A DNA stretch of 64,000 nucleotides from NCBI GenBank assembly GCA_015501055.1, contig JADNYV010000072.1:62001-126000 (forward strand), read 5' to 3'. This document shows, in pieces, positions 1 through 10,151 of this stretch (position 1 is the first letter of the stretch; the number at the start of each line of letters is the position of its first letter). The notes beneath the pieces are model-generated. The model was not told where the DNA came from. It saw only the letters and a list, made by a program, of their open reading frames with translations, and did not search any database. Source of the stretch: Mucidula mucida. Taxonomy: Eukaryota > Basidiomycota > Agaricomycetes > Agaricales > Physalacriaceae. Both the position numbers and the translations under genes were made by a program.

Positions 1-914
1 TCCGTATTCCACCCACTAACGCACAGGGTCTTGAGATACGGCATTTCTTTGTGTAGCTTCACGAGTATAGGTATACGGATATCTAGCGTCTCGTCGCCCG
101 TACTTGTCGACTGCAGGTGTATCGCAAGATGCCGGAGATTGCGAAGAGTGCTGCATTTCGCTAATAGAACTCCCAGTTGCTCGTCTTTCCTTCTCATGAC
201 ATCTCGACCGCAATGCACGTTTAGATGCACAATGTGTATGAGATACTTCAGCAGCATCTGAAAGCTAGATTCTCCCAGGTCGATTTCAACCCTTTGCACG
301 CGCAAAATCGCGTGTTTCCGCTCTAGGATATCAAAAGCGCGTCGATACTGAGATGACATGGCCGACCGGGGAATGGAGATATACACATCGCGAATATGAT
401 AAGAGAGGGTTTCGTAGGGCGACCGCAAAAGGTGTGCAAATCTGCACATTCGCTCTGCCGTTTTAAACGAGTAACACAGGTGACAACGGCTCGCGGGGAC
501 CCAAGCGTAGCTGACCAGACTACACGCGAGAAGGGTAGGGCGGTCAGGACTGCAAAAGTAGATGATGGTGTCGCAGAGCTCTCGGGGGAGGAGGGGAGAC
601 TGTGGAAATATTTTGGTTTCCATTTGTGTGCGGGAACGTAGGATAAGAGGGTGAAGGACGATTCGGTCTACCACTCGATTACCGAACGCGCTCCAAGATT
701 GCAAGACGCGACGCGGCTGGAAAAAGGCATGAGGAGAAGCCCCTTTCACGATGCGGGAGGCTCGAGCGCGCTGGAGTTCTCGCTTTCGAATATAGCTCCG
801 ACAAATGATAACAGCCAATATGACCAACCCCAGAAAGAAAGCGATGTCTATGGCGCATGCGGGGGTGTCATTGTGCTCCGACGGCGGGCAGGATGTGAAG
901 TCGAACATTCCCAT
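1..914 (-). CDS. Membrane-anchored F-box protein (3' end cut by window edge)
   Basis: One uninterrupted reading frame enters from the left edge and starts at the ATG at 912-914, the first in-frame ATG after an upstream stop; more than 300 residues are visible. Residues ~20-42 form a single hydrophobic helix (AFFLGLVILAVIIC) followed by a basic stretch (RSYIRKRELQRARASR), so it looks like a type III or signal-anchor protein with a cytosolic body. At ~105-150 lies an F-box-like region: PLLPRELCDTIIYF, then LLACSLVSYAWVPASR, the usual pattern in Agaricomycete F-box proteins. Leucine-rich LRR-like sequence follows (STLRNLRHLAIHL). The known family role is substrate choice for SCF ubiquitin ligases. 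An internal ATG at 623 would give a plain soluble F-box protein without the helix, and I cannot exclude that start. Confidence 0.75.
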   Translation of the reverse strand, partial: MGMFDFTSCPPSEHNDTPACAIDIAFFLGLVILAVIICRSYIRKRELQRARASRIVKGASPHAFFQPRRVLQSWSAFGNRVVDRIVLHPLILRSRTQMETKIFPQSPLLPRELCDTIIYFCSPDRPTLLACSLVSYAWVPASRCHLCYSFKTAERMCRFAHLLRSPYETLSYHIRDVYISIPRSAMSSQYRRAFDILERKHAILRVQRVEIDLGESSFQMLLKYLIHIVHLNVHCGRDVMRRKDEQLGVLLAKCSTLRNLRHLAIHLQSTSTGDETLDIRIPILVKLHKEMPYLKTLCVSGWNT

Positions 915-1542
915 ACTATATGGTGGAAAGTTGCCGCAAGCGAATCATGCATCCCAGGACAGTATTCTACCGCTGCTGCAACATACGGAATTCAAGTCAG
1001 CGCAGAGTTGAAAGTATGAATGATGACAGACCTGAGAGAGTTCGGCGGTTAGAGGTTAGCGCTTAAGACAGCATTGCCATCAGGTGTCAGATGATGCATG
1101 TGCTTTTCCTTGCTTCTGGAAGAAAAAGATGGGAGGAACGTGCTGGCCTTCCCCCCATCCACGCCTGGAAAAGATCTGTTCTCCAATGACGGTAGTTCGA
1201 ATCGTAATGGCTTTGGGACTTGGAATCACTGGATGGGAATTACTCTGAAATAAAATTAGACAATGGGCAGCAACATGCAGTACAGCCTCAAGTGACGACG
1301 TCTAGTTTTTTCAATGCACGTTTGTCGCTCCTGGTCCCTGGAGACAATTTGCCTCTCGAATGTCAATCTTACACATCGAGCGAGGTAAGTTGCTTTCAAA
1401 GATCCTTTGCTTCCTCGACGTTGGTCTGCTGATCCCATTATGCAGGGATATCTTATCGTATTGGATATTACGAGTGTTGGAAATACGCCGACCCTCGTCA
1501 TGACAAGGCTTATTTACATTTCCATCGCTCCCCCATGTCGAC
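915..1542. other. Divergent intergenic region
   Basis: Sequence between the start of the F-box gene (minus strand) and the start of the transcription-factor gene (plus strand), so it should hold both promoters. No convincing ORF, TATA box or repeat was seen. The short ORFs here have no recognisable content. Confidence 0.4.
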
Positions 1543-4285
1543 ATGGCCTCGCAGGCGACATCGTCTGTAGACGGGGGAGGAGCCACCTCCCCTGTTCCGA
1601 CAAGTCACGGCAGCTCTAGTTCAACGCCGAACGACCATCTATTCAGCCCAAACGACTACGATATCGACGGGAGGGAACCCGAGGGTGGACCTGTCCGACA
1701 TTCCAGGATTCCGAAAGTCGTCAGCAAGACTTTTGATTCCAGTACTCAGGGTGAGTTATTTTTTTTTTCGTGCATGGAATATTTCATCGATATGCACCAT
1801 CGTGTTCCTCCCTTTATCTCCTCCTATCCATGCACTCATTCAGCGTATACTGACGTTCCCTTTCGTTGCTATCAATAGCATGCCAGCACTGTAGGAAACG
1901 TAAACGCAAATGTGATCGTCTGACACCCGCATGTTCCAACTGTAAGTTCTCATGGGCTAACCTTACTTCAACTCACGACTGCGTAGGTGCTAAAGCAAAG
2001 ATTCCATGTATATTCGACCTGCGTGTAACCGACAAGACGCATCCTGGGTATGTTCATTTCAGCGGCTACATTTCCTCCTAATCCCTCGATCGCCATAGAT
2101 ATGTCGAAGGACTAATAAGCCAAATCGATACACTTACCGCGCGGGTATCATGGCTCGAGCGCCTTGTCGGCGCGCTTGGTGTAGATAACATACGCACGAT
2201 GGAAACAGGCGCGGTGCCCATACTCCCATTACAGCAATCGACCAATCTGAATTTGCAACCCTATCATTCCCCCCAACCTCCACTGTCTTCCGCTTCATCC
2301 CAAGCTTCGTCGGCCCCCTCATCGACTGTGAATGAATCGAACACGAACACTCCCGAACCGTACTTGGACGATGATAATCCCACGTCCCCGTTTGCGCGCG
2401 TGACCAAACAAATTCTTCGCCTCCAAGCCCAAGATAGTAGTCCGACCTTCCTCGTTGACGCGACACCACTCGGACGAAGCGGCCCCGATCGTTCAACGAC
2501 GCCGACTGAATTAGATCCGAGTAGTGTGCAATTACCGGTGTACGAGGACGCGCTCCTCATGATGGATGGTTACTTTAACAACAACGGCGTCGTATACCCT
2601 TTCTTGGAGAAGAACCAATTCAAGTCCGAGTATGTCGTCTTTCCCTTTCACTTCATCGTTGCTCAGTTACTGTCTTAGGCTCGATGTCCTGTATCAGATG
2701 AATGATCCTTTCCCTTCATCACCTTCAAGAGCGCATCGTCAAAGAATATTTCGAATATTGCTGGTTTTTGCTATTGGCACGACTAATGTGGCACAAATTC
2801 CCGGTGGCGCTGCATGGGGAACATCTACCAGTTACTACCGTCGCGCGTTACAAGAACTTGACTGGATTTTAGAGAGAGAGGATATTGTGAGTTTGTCATA
2901 ATCTGATCTGTTGTCTATCTTCTCATGCGATCCATAGGATTGTGTCCAGAATCTTCTCCTTCTTTGCATCTTTACGACGTTCAACGTCGAAGGGCCTTCG
3001 CTTTGGTCTACTTTGGGAAGCACCATGCGTTTGGCGATCGGACTGGGATTGCATCGAAGAATAGGTCCTGATCGTGCTTCGCCATCCGAACTTGAGAGGC
3101 GCAGAAGGACGTGGTGGAGCATATATAATTTCGACAGGGTAGCGAGTTTACACTGGTGAGGCCGTTAGGTATCGCCGATGAAGCTATAGATATCGAAGTA
3201 AGCTCAATTGGCCGACTTGAATATGCGTCGACTGACAAGCGTTCTAGTTGCCCTCCCTAGATCTCGAACAGGGAACGGGAAATCAACTCATCTACTACAC
3301 TCACCACATCATTCGTCAGCGACGATTATACGGTATAGTCGTACGAGATGTGTATTCCGTGTCCCCTTCGTCTTCGCCGACAAATTCATCTCTCCGGTCC
3401 ACGGAGCCCAATAGTAATGCTGTAGGAGTATCAACGAGTGCTGCACATGACGTTGTCTCGTCCATCCACACCCTCGCCGCGCAGTGGTATAACTCTACCC
3501 CCAAACCGTTACAGACGACTCCACCAGGGAAGGGCCATACGAACAAACTTTACTTTGCGATGGCGTACAACCTCATAATATGTGCCCTTTACCGCCCCTC
3601 ACCGCTCCTCCCTACGCCCAGCAGAGAACAACTCGGCGAACTGCGGCGCGCGAGCGGGCGCTGCTTGGATTGTTTTTGGGATTTGCATCGTCGGCGCCGC
3701 ATTGCTGTCAACCACGTTCATCTCCTACAGATGTTCACGAGCTCCATCAGTCTACTATACTGCCTGTGCGAATATGCCAGGGAGGATGTCAACCTCAGGA
3801 ATCGGGCGTGGCGACGCCGCACCTTAGAAGTTGTCGGCCGGTGTCGCGAGCTGTTGAGCAATTTCGGCGAAGGGTGGAATGGGACGCGCAAGTATCAGGA
3901 GATCTTTGATACGTTTGCGCTCATACTGGTGCAGCAGTGTGAGGCGAAGGAGGTGCTGAGTTTGCGAAGTCAGGAAGCCGACGAGACGGGGAGTGTTGCT
4001 ACGCCGTCGTCGAGCAGTCTTCCGCCATCGGCAGAACCACTTTCAGATCCGAGGGACATGATGCAGTCGTTGTGGGGCGGCTGGGACGACGGGATGGTAG
4101 ACTATTCGACGCTCGACTATACGACGGTCTTTAGCAGTATGTCTCCACCTGTGATGTTTGGCTCCATAGAGAGCCTCTCGGAGGCGGAAGGCTTAAGTCC
4201 TGCTGGTATATTCAGCGGTGACGATGTCATGATGGATGGTCAAGGACCGAGTATAAGATGGGGTGGGTGGGATGAAGGCATGTAA
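1543..4285 (+). CDS. Zn2Cys6 transcription factor with fungal_trans domain (one probable frameshift)
   Basis: Deduced exons are 1543-1750, 1879-1941, 1987-2047, 2099-2629, 2679-2886, 2938-3197 and 3248-4285. Exons 2-3 join to make a perfect binuclear zinc cluster, C-x2-C-x6-C-x6-C-x2-C-x6-C, with the basic run RKRKRK between the first cysteines. A heptad-like dimerisation segment follows (ISQIDTLTARVSWLERLVG). The middle region is typical fungal_trans (RLAIGLGLHRRIGPDRASP, RRRRTWWSIYNFDR). The C-terminus is acidic and Ser/Gly/Trp-rich, like an activation domain. The protein should be a nuclear Gal4-type DNA-binding regulator; its target is unknown. Around 3150 the frame breaks: the conserved phrase after FDR reads in frame only if one base is missing in the run after agttta. 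The rest is well preserved, so a consensus error or a recent mutation are both possible. Confidence 0.85.
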
Positions 4286-5297
4286 ATGTATCGTGATCTG
4301 CTTTCTGCTTTGGTTTTCCTTTGTTGTTGTTATCTGTCTCGTTTTCTTATCAGCTAATGAATATGCATATAGAGTTGTTTGTACATCTACCGTGACCGGT
4401 TGTATGAATATACATTATTGGGAAACCTGAGCTGTTGAAGATTTGCTCGTCAATGTAGGTCGAGGCTTCCGTGCAGTGCATTGACTGTCCTGGAGGTCTC
4501 GTTGAACTATGTTTTGAATGGCACGTCATGGAGGGCGAGGTCGTTACTAGCCCAATCAGACACTCCGGAGCGCATGTCTCGAGCCGAGTCGAATCGAGGA
4601 GTAGTGTTAGTGGAAAGGGAAAGGGGTGCTAGTCTTCCAGAAGGGTTATAAATTGGCCAAAGCCCTCGGGGCTTACGCTACACAAGCACAATTGCTTCCC
4701 GAATGCGGTGAACTTTTACCACTTTTCGCCGTGCAAGTTCAACGGCGTTGAACTTCCAAGGCGCAAGCTTACCGTCAGAGCAGATCGCAGTGACTTTGCT
4801 TTTTGCTACGAGAGTACAACTTATGAAATGCGCACATTGAGGACATGTAAGAGCCAATTAAGTCAGTAAGGCACGCAACTACTTTCCCAGTATTCCCGAC
4901 TTCTTTCACCTTTTTATTTGAGGGCTTGAGTCTGCTCAAGACGACGAAGAACATGTTTCCTGCGATACTAGACCGTTGAGCGGTCGTACCCAAGTCGTAC
5001 CCGTCCTAAGTGCAGACGAGAAGATGATACATATGATACTACCAAACCATTCACTAACCGCAGTAGGACACCTTTATATTCATTCTGACTGTATTTGATC
5101 TCTCCGTTAAGGATCAATCGTTATTTTATGCAGTATGAAGTGTGGCGCAGGGACTTATTACAAATTTTAGTCATTAGTAGCTTATAAAACAAGGAGATGA
5201 TACACATTTAGAGAATAAAGTATGGCCGGAATGAAGCCGTAGAGTACGATATAAGTAGTACTGTTTCCTTGGACACAATTGAACGGCCATCTACAAG
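4286..5297. other. Intergenic, no gene seen
   Basis: 3' flank of the transcription factor and 3' flank of the DUF6699 gene, which converge here. AT-rich patches resemble 3' UTR sequence. No ORF with recognisable content and no repeat was found. Confidence 0.4.
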
Positions 5298-5966
5298 CTA
5301 CTCAACAGCATCTTCGAAACAGATCGCCCATTCGCTCGCAGACTTATCTTCTGAAAGCGAAGCTTCCGCCGGATTGATCCCAACAAATAAGGACCTGCGA
5401 TGCAATATGTCCACACGCCTATGCACAGGCTTGTCATCTTCAGGCCACCTAGCTAACCTCCTCCGTTTCGCGTCCTCCAGACCCGTCTTCTGGTCTTCTC
5501 TCAAGTTCTTCACCTCCGCACCCTCGAACTTTGTTCGAAGATTACTGTACACCTCGCGAACGACATCCTGCACAGTAATCGATCTCGCTCCCCGCTGGGG
5601 AACGACTTCGATCCGCCACATCAGGTCCTTGAACCCGAGCACCATGTGCTGGAGATCAGGATCGTTCGTAGCGGGTTCGCGAGAGGTATGATGAATAAAT
5701 GAGTCTAGTTTGGTGGAGAGATCGACGCGTATGGCGCCTGGCGCGTTAGGCGTCAGAAGCGGTGAAGCTCGGATTGAACCGTCGACCACTGGAAGCCCGA
5801 TTGTTGCAGGGCGCGGGGTAGGTGGCATCGTGGATGCAGCTCTGGGCGGGGCTGCACTGGAACAAGTTGTGCGCTTTGACGTAGGCGAGGACGAACCGTG
5901 ATTGTCGTAGACAACCTTTTGCAAAGAACCGGCGTACGAGACGGTCTTGCTCCTCGAAACGGACAT
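5298..5966 (-). CDS. DUF6699-domain protein, intact copy A
   Basis: Single-exon gene of 222 aa. The first ~80 residues are Ser/Pro/Thr-rich and low in complexity. The second half carries the conserved features of the Agaricomycete DUF6699 family: an IRVDLSTKLDSF segment, a SREPAT motif, a W-x-I-x-V strand (LMWRIEVVPQRGARSITVQDVVREVY), a helical RR/L-rich stretch, and a terminal RRVDILHRRSLFVGI block. The function of DUF6699 is unknown. It is the only complete member of a three-copy module (gene plus ~500 bp upstream); the other two, at 39.36-39.9 kb and 48.73-49.26 kb, are broken. A more distant intact paralogue lies at 22575-23303. The start is supported by conservation of the MS-SRSK beginning in the pseudogene copies. 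Confidence 0.75.
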   Translation of the reverse strand: MSVSRSKTVSYAGSLQKVVYDNHGSSSPTSKRTTCSSAAPPRAASTMPPTPRPATIGLPVVDGSIRASPLLTPNAPGAIRVDLSTKLDSFIHHTSREPATNDPDLQHMVLGFKDLMWRIEVVPQRGARSITVQDVVREVYSNLRTKFEGAEVKNLREDQKTGLEDAKRRRLARWPEDDKPVHRRVDILHRRSLFVGINPAEASLSEDKSASEWAICFEDAVE

Positions 5967-6520
5967 GACAAAGAACGGGTGTCTTTGAAAGGTGGGACCA
6001 TGAAGGACTTTAAGTATGGAGCTTACGGAATGGACAGCTGTATAGCTCGCATGTTGGCAGCGTCGACGTCCGGTTTGCTGTAGAAGAATGTATGTATCTT
6101 ATTACCTGACGGTGATCCAAACTATGAATACGCCACAAGTATGACCTTGGGAGGCACAGCAATCACGTTGCGATGTCATGAGGAGACCTCAGGACGACAG
6201 CAGTCTGGTAGCCCACATAGGAGCGGCAAATAGGACAGCCATCCTGGAAGAGAACGACGGCTGTGAAGGCATCTCCGGAAAATTTCCTTCCCAAAATGTC
6301 GTCATATGAAGACTCGTTGCATGCCAATCATCCGACATTAACAGCAATATGGTGTCTAGGGAACTGCAATAGAACAGCTTGGACCGCTTTTAGGAATACA
6401 TTGGTCCAGGTTCGTCGTTCGACAGCTCGAGCGCTTAGTAAGTCTAACACAGGCGCCCAAACGAAGCCCTCCAAAGGGATGACGCCATGTACACAGCCAT
6501 ACGCTTCTCACCAAACCGAA
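5967..6520 (-). repeat. Upstream flank of DUF6699 module (copy A)
   Basis: This stretch recurs, diverged, in inverted orientation at about 38,860-39,350 and in direct orientation at about 49,260-49,600. Shared landmarks are the tttgctgtagaagaatg/tatcttgttacctgacggtgatcc part and the block with tcgtcgttcgacagctcgagcgctta. It accompanies DUF6699 genes each time, so gene and promoter region were duplicated together. Confidence 0.7.
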
Positions 6521-6739
6521 CTGCGCGCGCATATAGATAGCTGTGTGACGCCCAAGGCCAGAGAAACTACCTGCGACCCAATCCAGCCTCAGGAAAGATC
6601 GGCACTCAAAGCAATGGTAAATGATGCTGAAGTCGATTAAGATGACAAAACTTCGGTATGCATATGGGGTCTCGAGAGGAAAGCCGTTTAATTGGTTAAG
6701 TAATGGCCCAGAAACGTCGAATGATCCACGCGCAGTAGC

Positions 6740-7480
6740 AAGATTATGCGTCAATATCAGCTCCTCGGTACTAGAGAGCAAGACCATGTGCGCAGTTGGT
6801 GAAGGACACACCGGCACCGCCTTCTTTCATGACGGTTCTACACTGCTTTGAGCGGTCTCCAGTTTTGTGATCTCGTCGATTTTGGTAATAGTAGATAGCA
6901 GCCTGCATCGCACTACAGCCCTTTTAGAGAGGTCCTTTTGGGCTTGGAGAGAAGCCGGAGAAGCCAATAATCGTCCTCACTGAGATCGTGCTCGCCATTG
7001 AAGGTAATGTAGATGCGGCGAAGTCGTGGCGCATAAACATTTGTTCGAAAAGGTCTCCTCATTGACGCAGCCTCCTGGTCGGTATCACAGAGCGTGCGTA
7101 AAAAAGGCGTTTACCGCCCCTTTTGAGCCAATGGGGAGCTGACGCGCTTGTACTACGAAATAAGTCAGCAGTAAACGAGTCAGAAGATGAAAGAGAAAGC
7201 CGACAGGTTGGAAACTGGTAGTAAATCAATCCATTCCTTTACGGCATTGAGAGGTGAACTTTCAATTTTAGAGACCGTTGCTTTTACGTGGTATCCGCAC
7301 CTGTAATGAACACCTCTGGCAGAACATTCAAATGATGAGGCAACTTTGGGGTAACTTGCTTCCCTCTGCAATGGCCGCAAACTCGACTTTGCGTAGACCC
7401 TCAGAAGTGGGTTCAGCCTTGTATTTTTTTCGGGGCGCGTATTTGGGTGCACGACGAAATTGCGACGAAGTGGTCGAATA
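6740..7480 (-). pseudogene. Decayed EngB/YihA-type GTPase copy
   Basis: Reading the minus strand, pieces align in order with the intact GTPase at 19257-20073. In order they are VEFAAIAEGSKLP and LPEVFITG, then a relic intron, then SPLNAVKEWIDLLP (matching the region just after the P-loop), then LRRIYITFNGEHDL (7 kb copy) against LRRIYITFNGKHDL (gene), and finally ITKIDEITKLETAQSSVE near the G4 motif. The stretch encoding the P-loop itself (NSGKSS in the gene) is missing, and stops and frame changes occur throughout. Relic intron positions match the gene, so this is a duplicated genomic copy and not a retrocopy. Confidence 0.8.
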
Positions 7481-9199
7481 CCAAAAAGGAGCGTGGGAGT
7501 ATCACGCTTTGTGCCGGCGAGAATGAAGTGATTGTATCCTCTCTTGTCCACAGATACAAGCTAGCCTATGACAAGTGTTCCGTTAAGAATGCAACCCTTC
7601 TTCTGTCATGTTGAATCAATAAGTATTGTTCATTGTGGCGGCTTCAACTTTCCTCGAGTAATTGTGTACATAGAGGCCAAATCTAGGCTGTATTGCACCT
7701 CGTTCCCATACATATGGTACCGAACACCGTAGTCGCCACCGATTCAAAGGCTCCAATGGCTTTCTAAGACCCGAAATCACACTTTCAAGTGGGTATCCCC
7801 CCAATTGTAGGCCTGCAATAGCATCAGCTTGTAGTACGACATGATCATGGGTCGGAAAACAGAAAATCAGACAAGCGGACATTCTTTCGGGACACTGCCG
7901 AATCGCGATAGCCTCCTGGTGCCTTTTTGCCGGTGTGTCTTAGGTCCGCCTGTTTTCCGAGGCATCCACTTACCCCAGACCACCACTGATGTTCAGCGGT
8001 GATGATGGCGTGTAATACCGTTCACATCGGCGTCTAGCTGTAAATCTCTTAGCTTCTATCGCCGAATCTACCAAAGTCTGCTGCTTTCCTTCTATACTTG
8101 TGTGTTTCTCAACCACGCGTCGTCCCGTGCTGATATGACTGCAGGCACGAAACGAGTGGTTATGCTTGGACGATGATGTGAGCGCAGTCGGGCGAACAAT
8201 CTCCACTGGTTTTCTTCACCTGACTGCCATTTGAACCGCGCTAACCGCACGTACATCATATTGATGGAACCCGTCCTTCAAGTTCCATTCCAATGTGCCT
8301 CGTGTACTACTGGCTATCATAGATTACAATAGCGTTGTTTGGAGCAAACGCCTCTCCCCACAGTGTTACCGAGCTTCGCGATCTTGAGCGATAACGTCCC
8401 AGTTCCTGGACGGCCTCCACGACTCGGCAATGGACACAACATGAAGAACTGAGTTTCACACTATCACAGGAACCCAGCATCCCGTGTTAACTGGCGCTCG
8501 AACATCGTAACTCCGCCTTGGTAGGCCATGACATCGTTCATGTGGCAAGAACTTGCCTTGTAAACAGCACTAGACTCTGCATCTGGGCCCACTGCTCTAC
8601 CCCGTGGATAGTCATCACCGCACTATGCAGCACGAGCGCTGAACTGTTACCCGATTGTGTCATCATCCCTCGTGCTACGTCCGAGTTTACACTCTAACCG
8701 GTAGGGAACTCTAATTGAACCGACTGTATTCTTTCACAGCTTTTAGGTGTATCAGAGGCGTGTATTGGCTTTGAATGCTGATCGTATAACAAATTTACTT
8801 CTTGTGTATCTCCCTCCGCCCACCGAGTGGGGCGTCCTTCCTTGATCCTTCCATCATCCATGACGGTCGGTGTCTTTGCAGAGTCACTCGCTCGCCCTGA
8901 GAAGGATGAGCCTTTCCAACAAGCTTCTGTTCCTACGAAGTCGCTGAAATTGTCATTTTCTGTCAACTTTTATCCACGATACTGATAATCCCATTTTATC
9001 AGGCATTACGTTCCTTCGGTTTCATTCTTGTCGTCTTTTCCCGGTCTTGTGTGCGATAGTACTTAGAATCCATCAAGTTCACGAAGCTTCCGCTGTGCTC
9101 GGACGTTCCAACACCAGCAGGCGCTGGAGATTTTTGCCGCGTCCCTTCGCAAGCTTTACCATTCGAATTGGAACTGTGCACCTTTAGAAGCTACATGCG

Positions 9200-9253
9200 A
9201 TGCCTATTGGGTCGCATTACTCGTTCACTACGTTTCAGCGATCCAATAGGCAT
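9200..9253. repeat. Perfect-but-one inverted repeat (hairpin)
   Basis: Arms 9200-9215 (atgcctattgggtcgc) and 9238-9253 are complementary at 15 of 16 positions around a 22-nt loop, and a T-rich run follows directly. It could be a small foldback remnant or an RNA hairpin; nothing nearby decides. Confidence 0.6.
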
Positions 9254-9565
9254 GTTTTTTTTATCCGGCGGTGTTTCTGATACCTGCTACGTGAACCTTT
9301 ACCCTTTAACTCACCTTTTAGTGCCCCCGTAACCTAATGTTGATAGCTCCTCAACCTACAGTGAGCTCTAATGAGACTTCGAGTGGCTAGTTTGAACTGA
9401 TGATTGTTCGCAGACGAGTTATGCGGCCTGAGAGAGCTCCTTCGTTCACAGTAGTTCACTAGGATTAACTGATTCGCAGCGATTTCTTAGAGTTATACGG
9501 ACCGTCCGAGACACGGCAGAAGAACGGGACTAGACCTCGTGTTCATGGCCAAGCATACATTCTGT

Positions 9566-9625
9566 TTCCTCTCTTCAAGAGGAACAAGACAGTGGTTCCT
9601 CTCTTCAAGAGGAACAAGACAGTGG
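9566..9625. repeat. 30-bp tandem duplication
   Basis: Two identical 30-bp units starting ttcctctcttcaagaggaac lie head to tail at 9566-9595 and 9596-9625. Each contains the near-palindrome cctcttcaagagg. Not in a recognised gene. Confidence 0.85.
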
Positions 9626-10073
9626 TTCGTACTCATGGATGATGAATGGTGCGCAGCGGAGCTTACACTATAAGGGTTTGGGGCACGCGACTGCCACGCG
9701 ATCAACTTTATTCCTTTAGGCTCTCACTGGGCCTTTGCTGGATACGTCAGCAATGCCATCATAGCGCGTCGACCTTGCTTGCTTGGTTGTACATATGTTC
9801 GTCTTCCAATCTACGGCGAATACTCGCCTAGGATCGTCGGCGACTCTGCCACATGAATTCTGCGCTTGTCAGCGACATCTACTCAATTCTTGTGGCGCAT
9901 AGTGGGTCCAGCTACTGTTTGGAGTTACTGTCCTGCCGATAAGAACGGTACGTTAGCGCCGTGCTTATCTCAGTTCAAGATCAGTCTGATCATAGCCCCG
10001 TTGTTTGTTTTCGGTGTTCCACTAGTCTAAGTATCTCCTTTAATGAACTTACCGTACTCGTAAAGTCTTCACA

Positions 10074-10080
10074 TATAAAA
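10074..10080 (+). promoter_or_regulatory. TATA box of the MFS transporter gene
   Basis: TATAAAA lies 72 nt before the ATG at 10152, a normal spacing for a fungal TATA promoter with a ~40-nt 5' UTR. Confidence 0.55.
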
Positions 10081-10151
10081 GGCACTTGTGCTATCTTGGA
10101 AAGTCAACCGATTTCGATACATCTTCCCGCTCTTCCACCCTTCACTCTATC

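Larger units (their letters stand above)
7490..9940. other. Gene-poor stretch
   Basis: No ORF with recognisable content on either strand. Part of it (about 7,560-7,720) shares sequence with the right-arm region near 57,100-57,180 (an attgcacctcg-like landmark next to a gtggcggctt landmark), so it belongs to the same pool of shuffled fragments. A hairpin (9200-9253) and a 30-bp tandem duplication (9566-9625) are listed separately. Confidence 0.4.

Noticed and set aside
651..1019. 122-aa plus-strand ORF
   Set aside because: Mostly antisense to the N-terminal part of the F-box frame, which has recognisable domains; the ORF itself has none.
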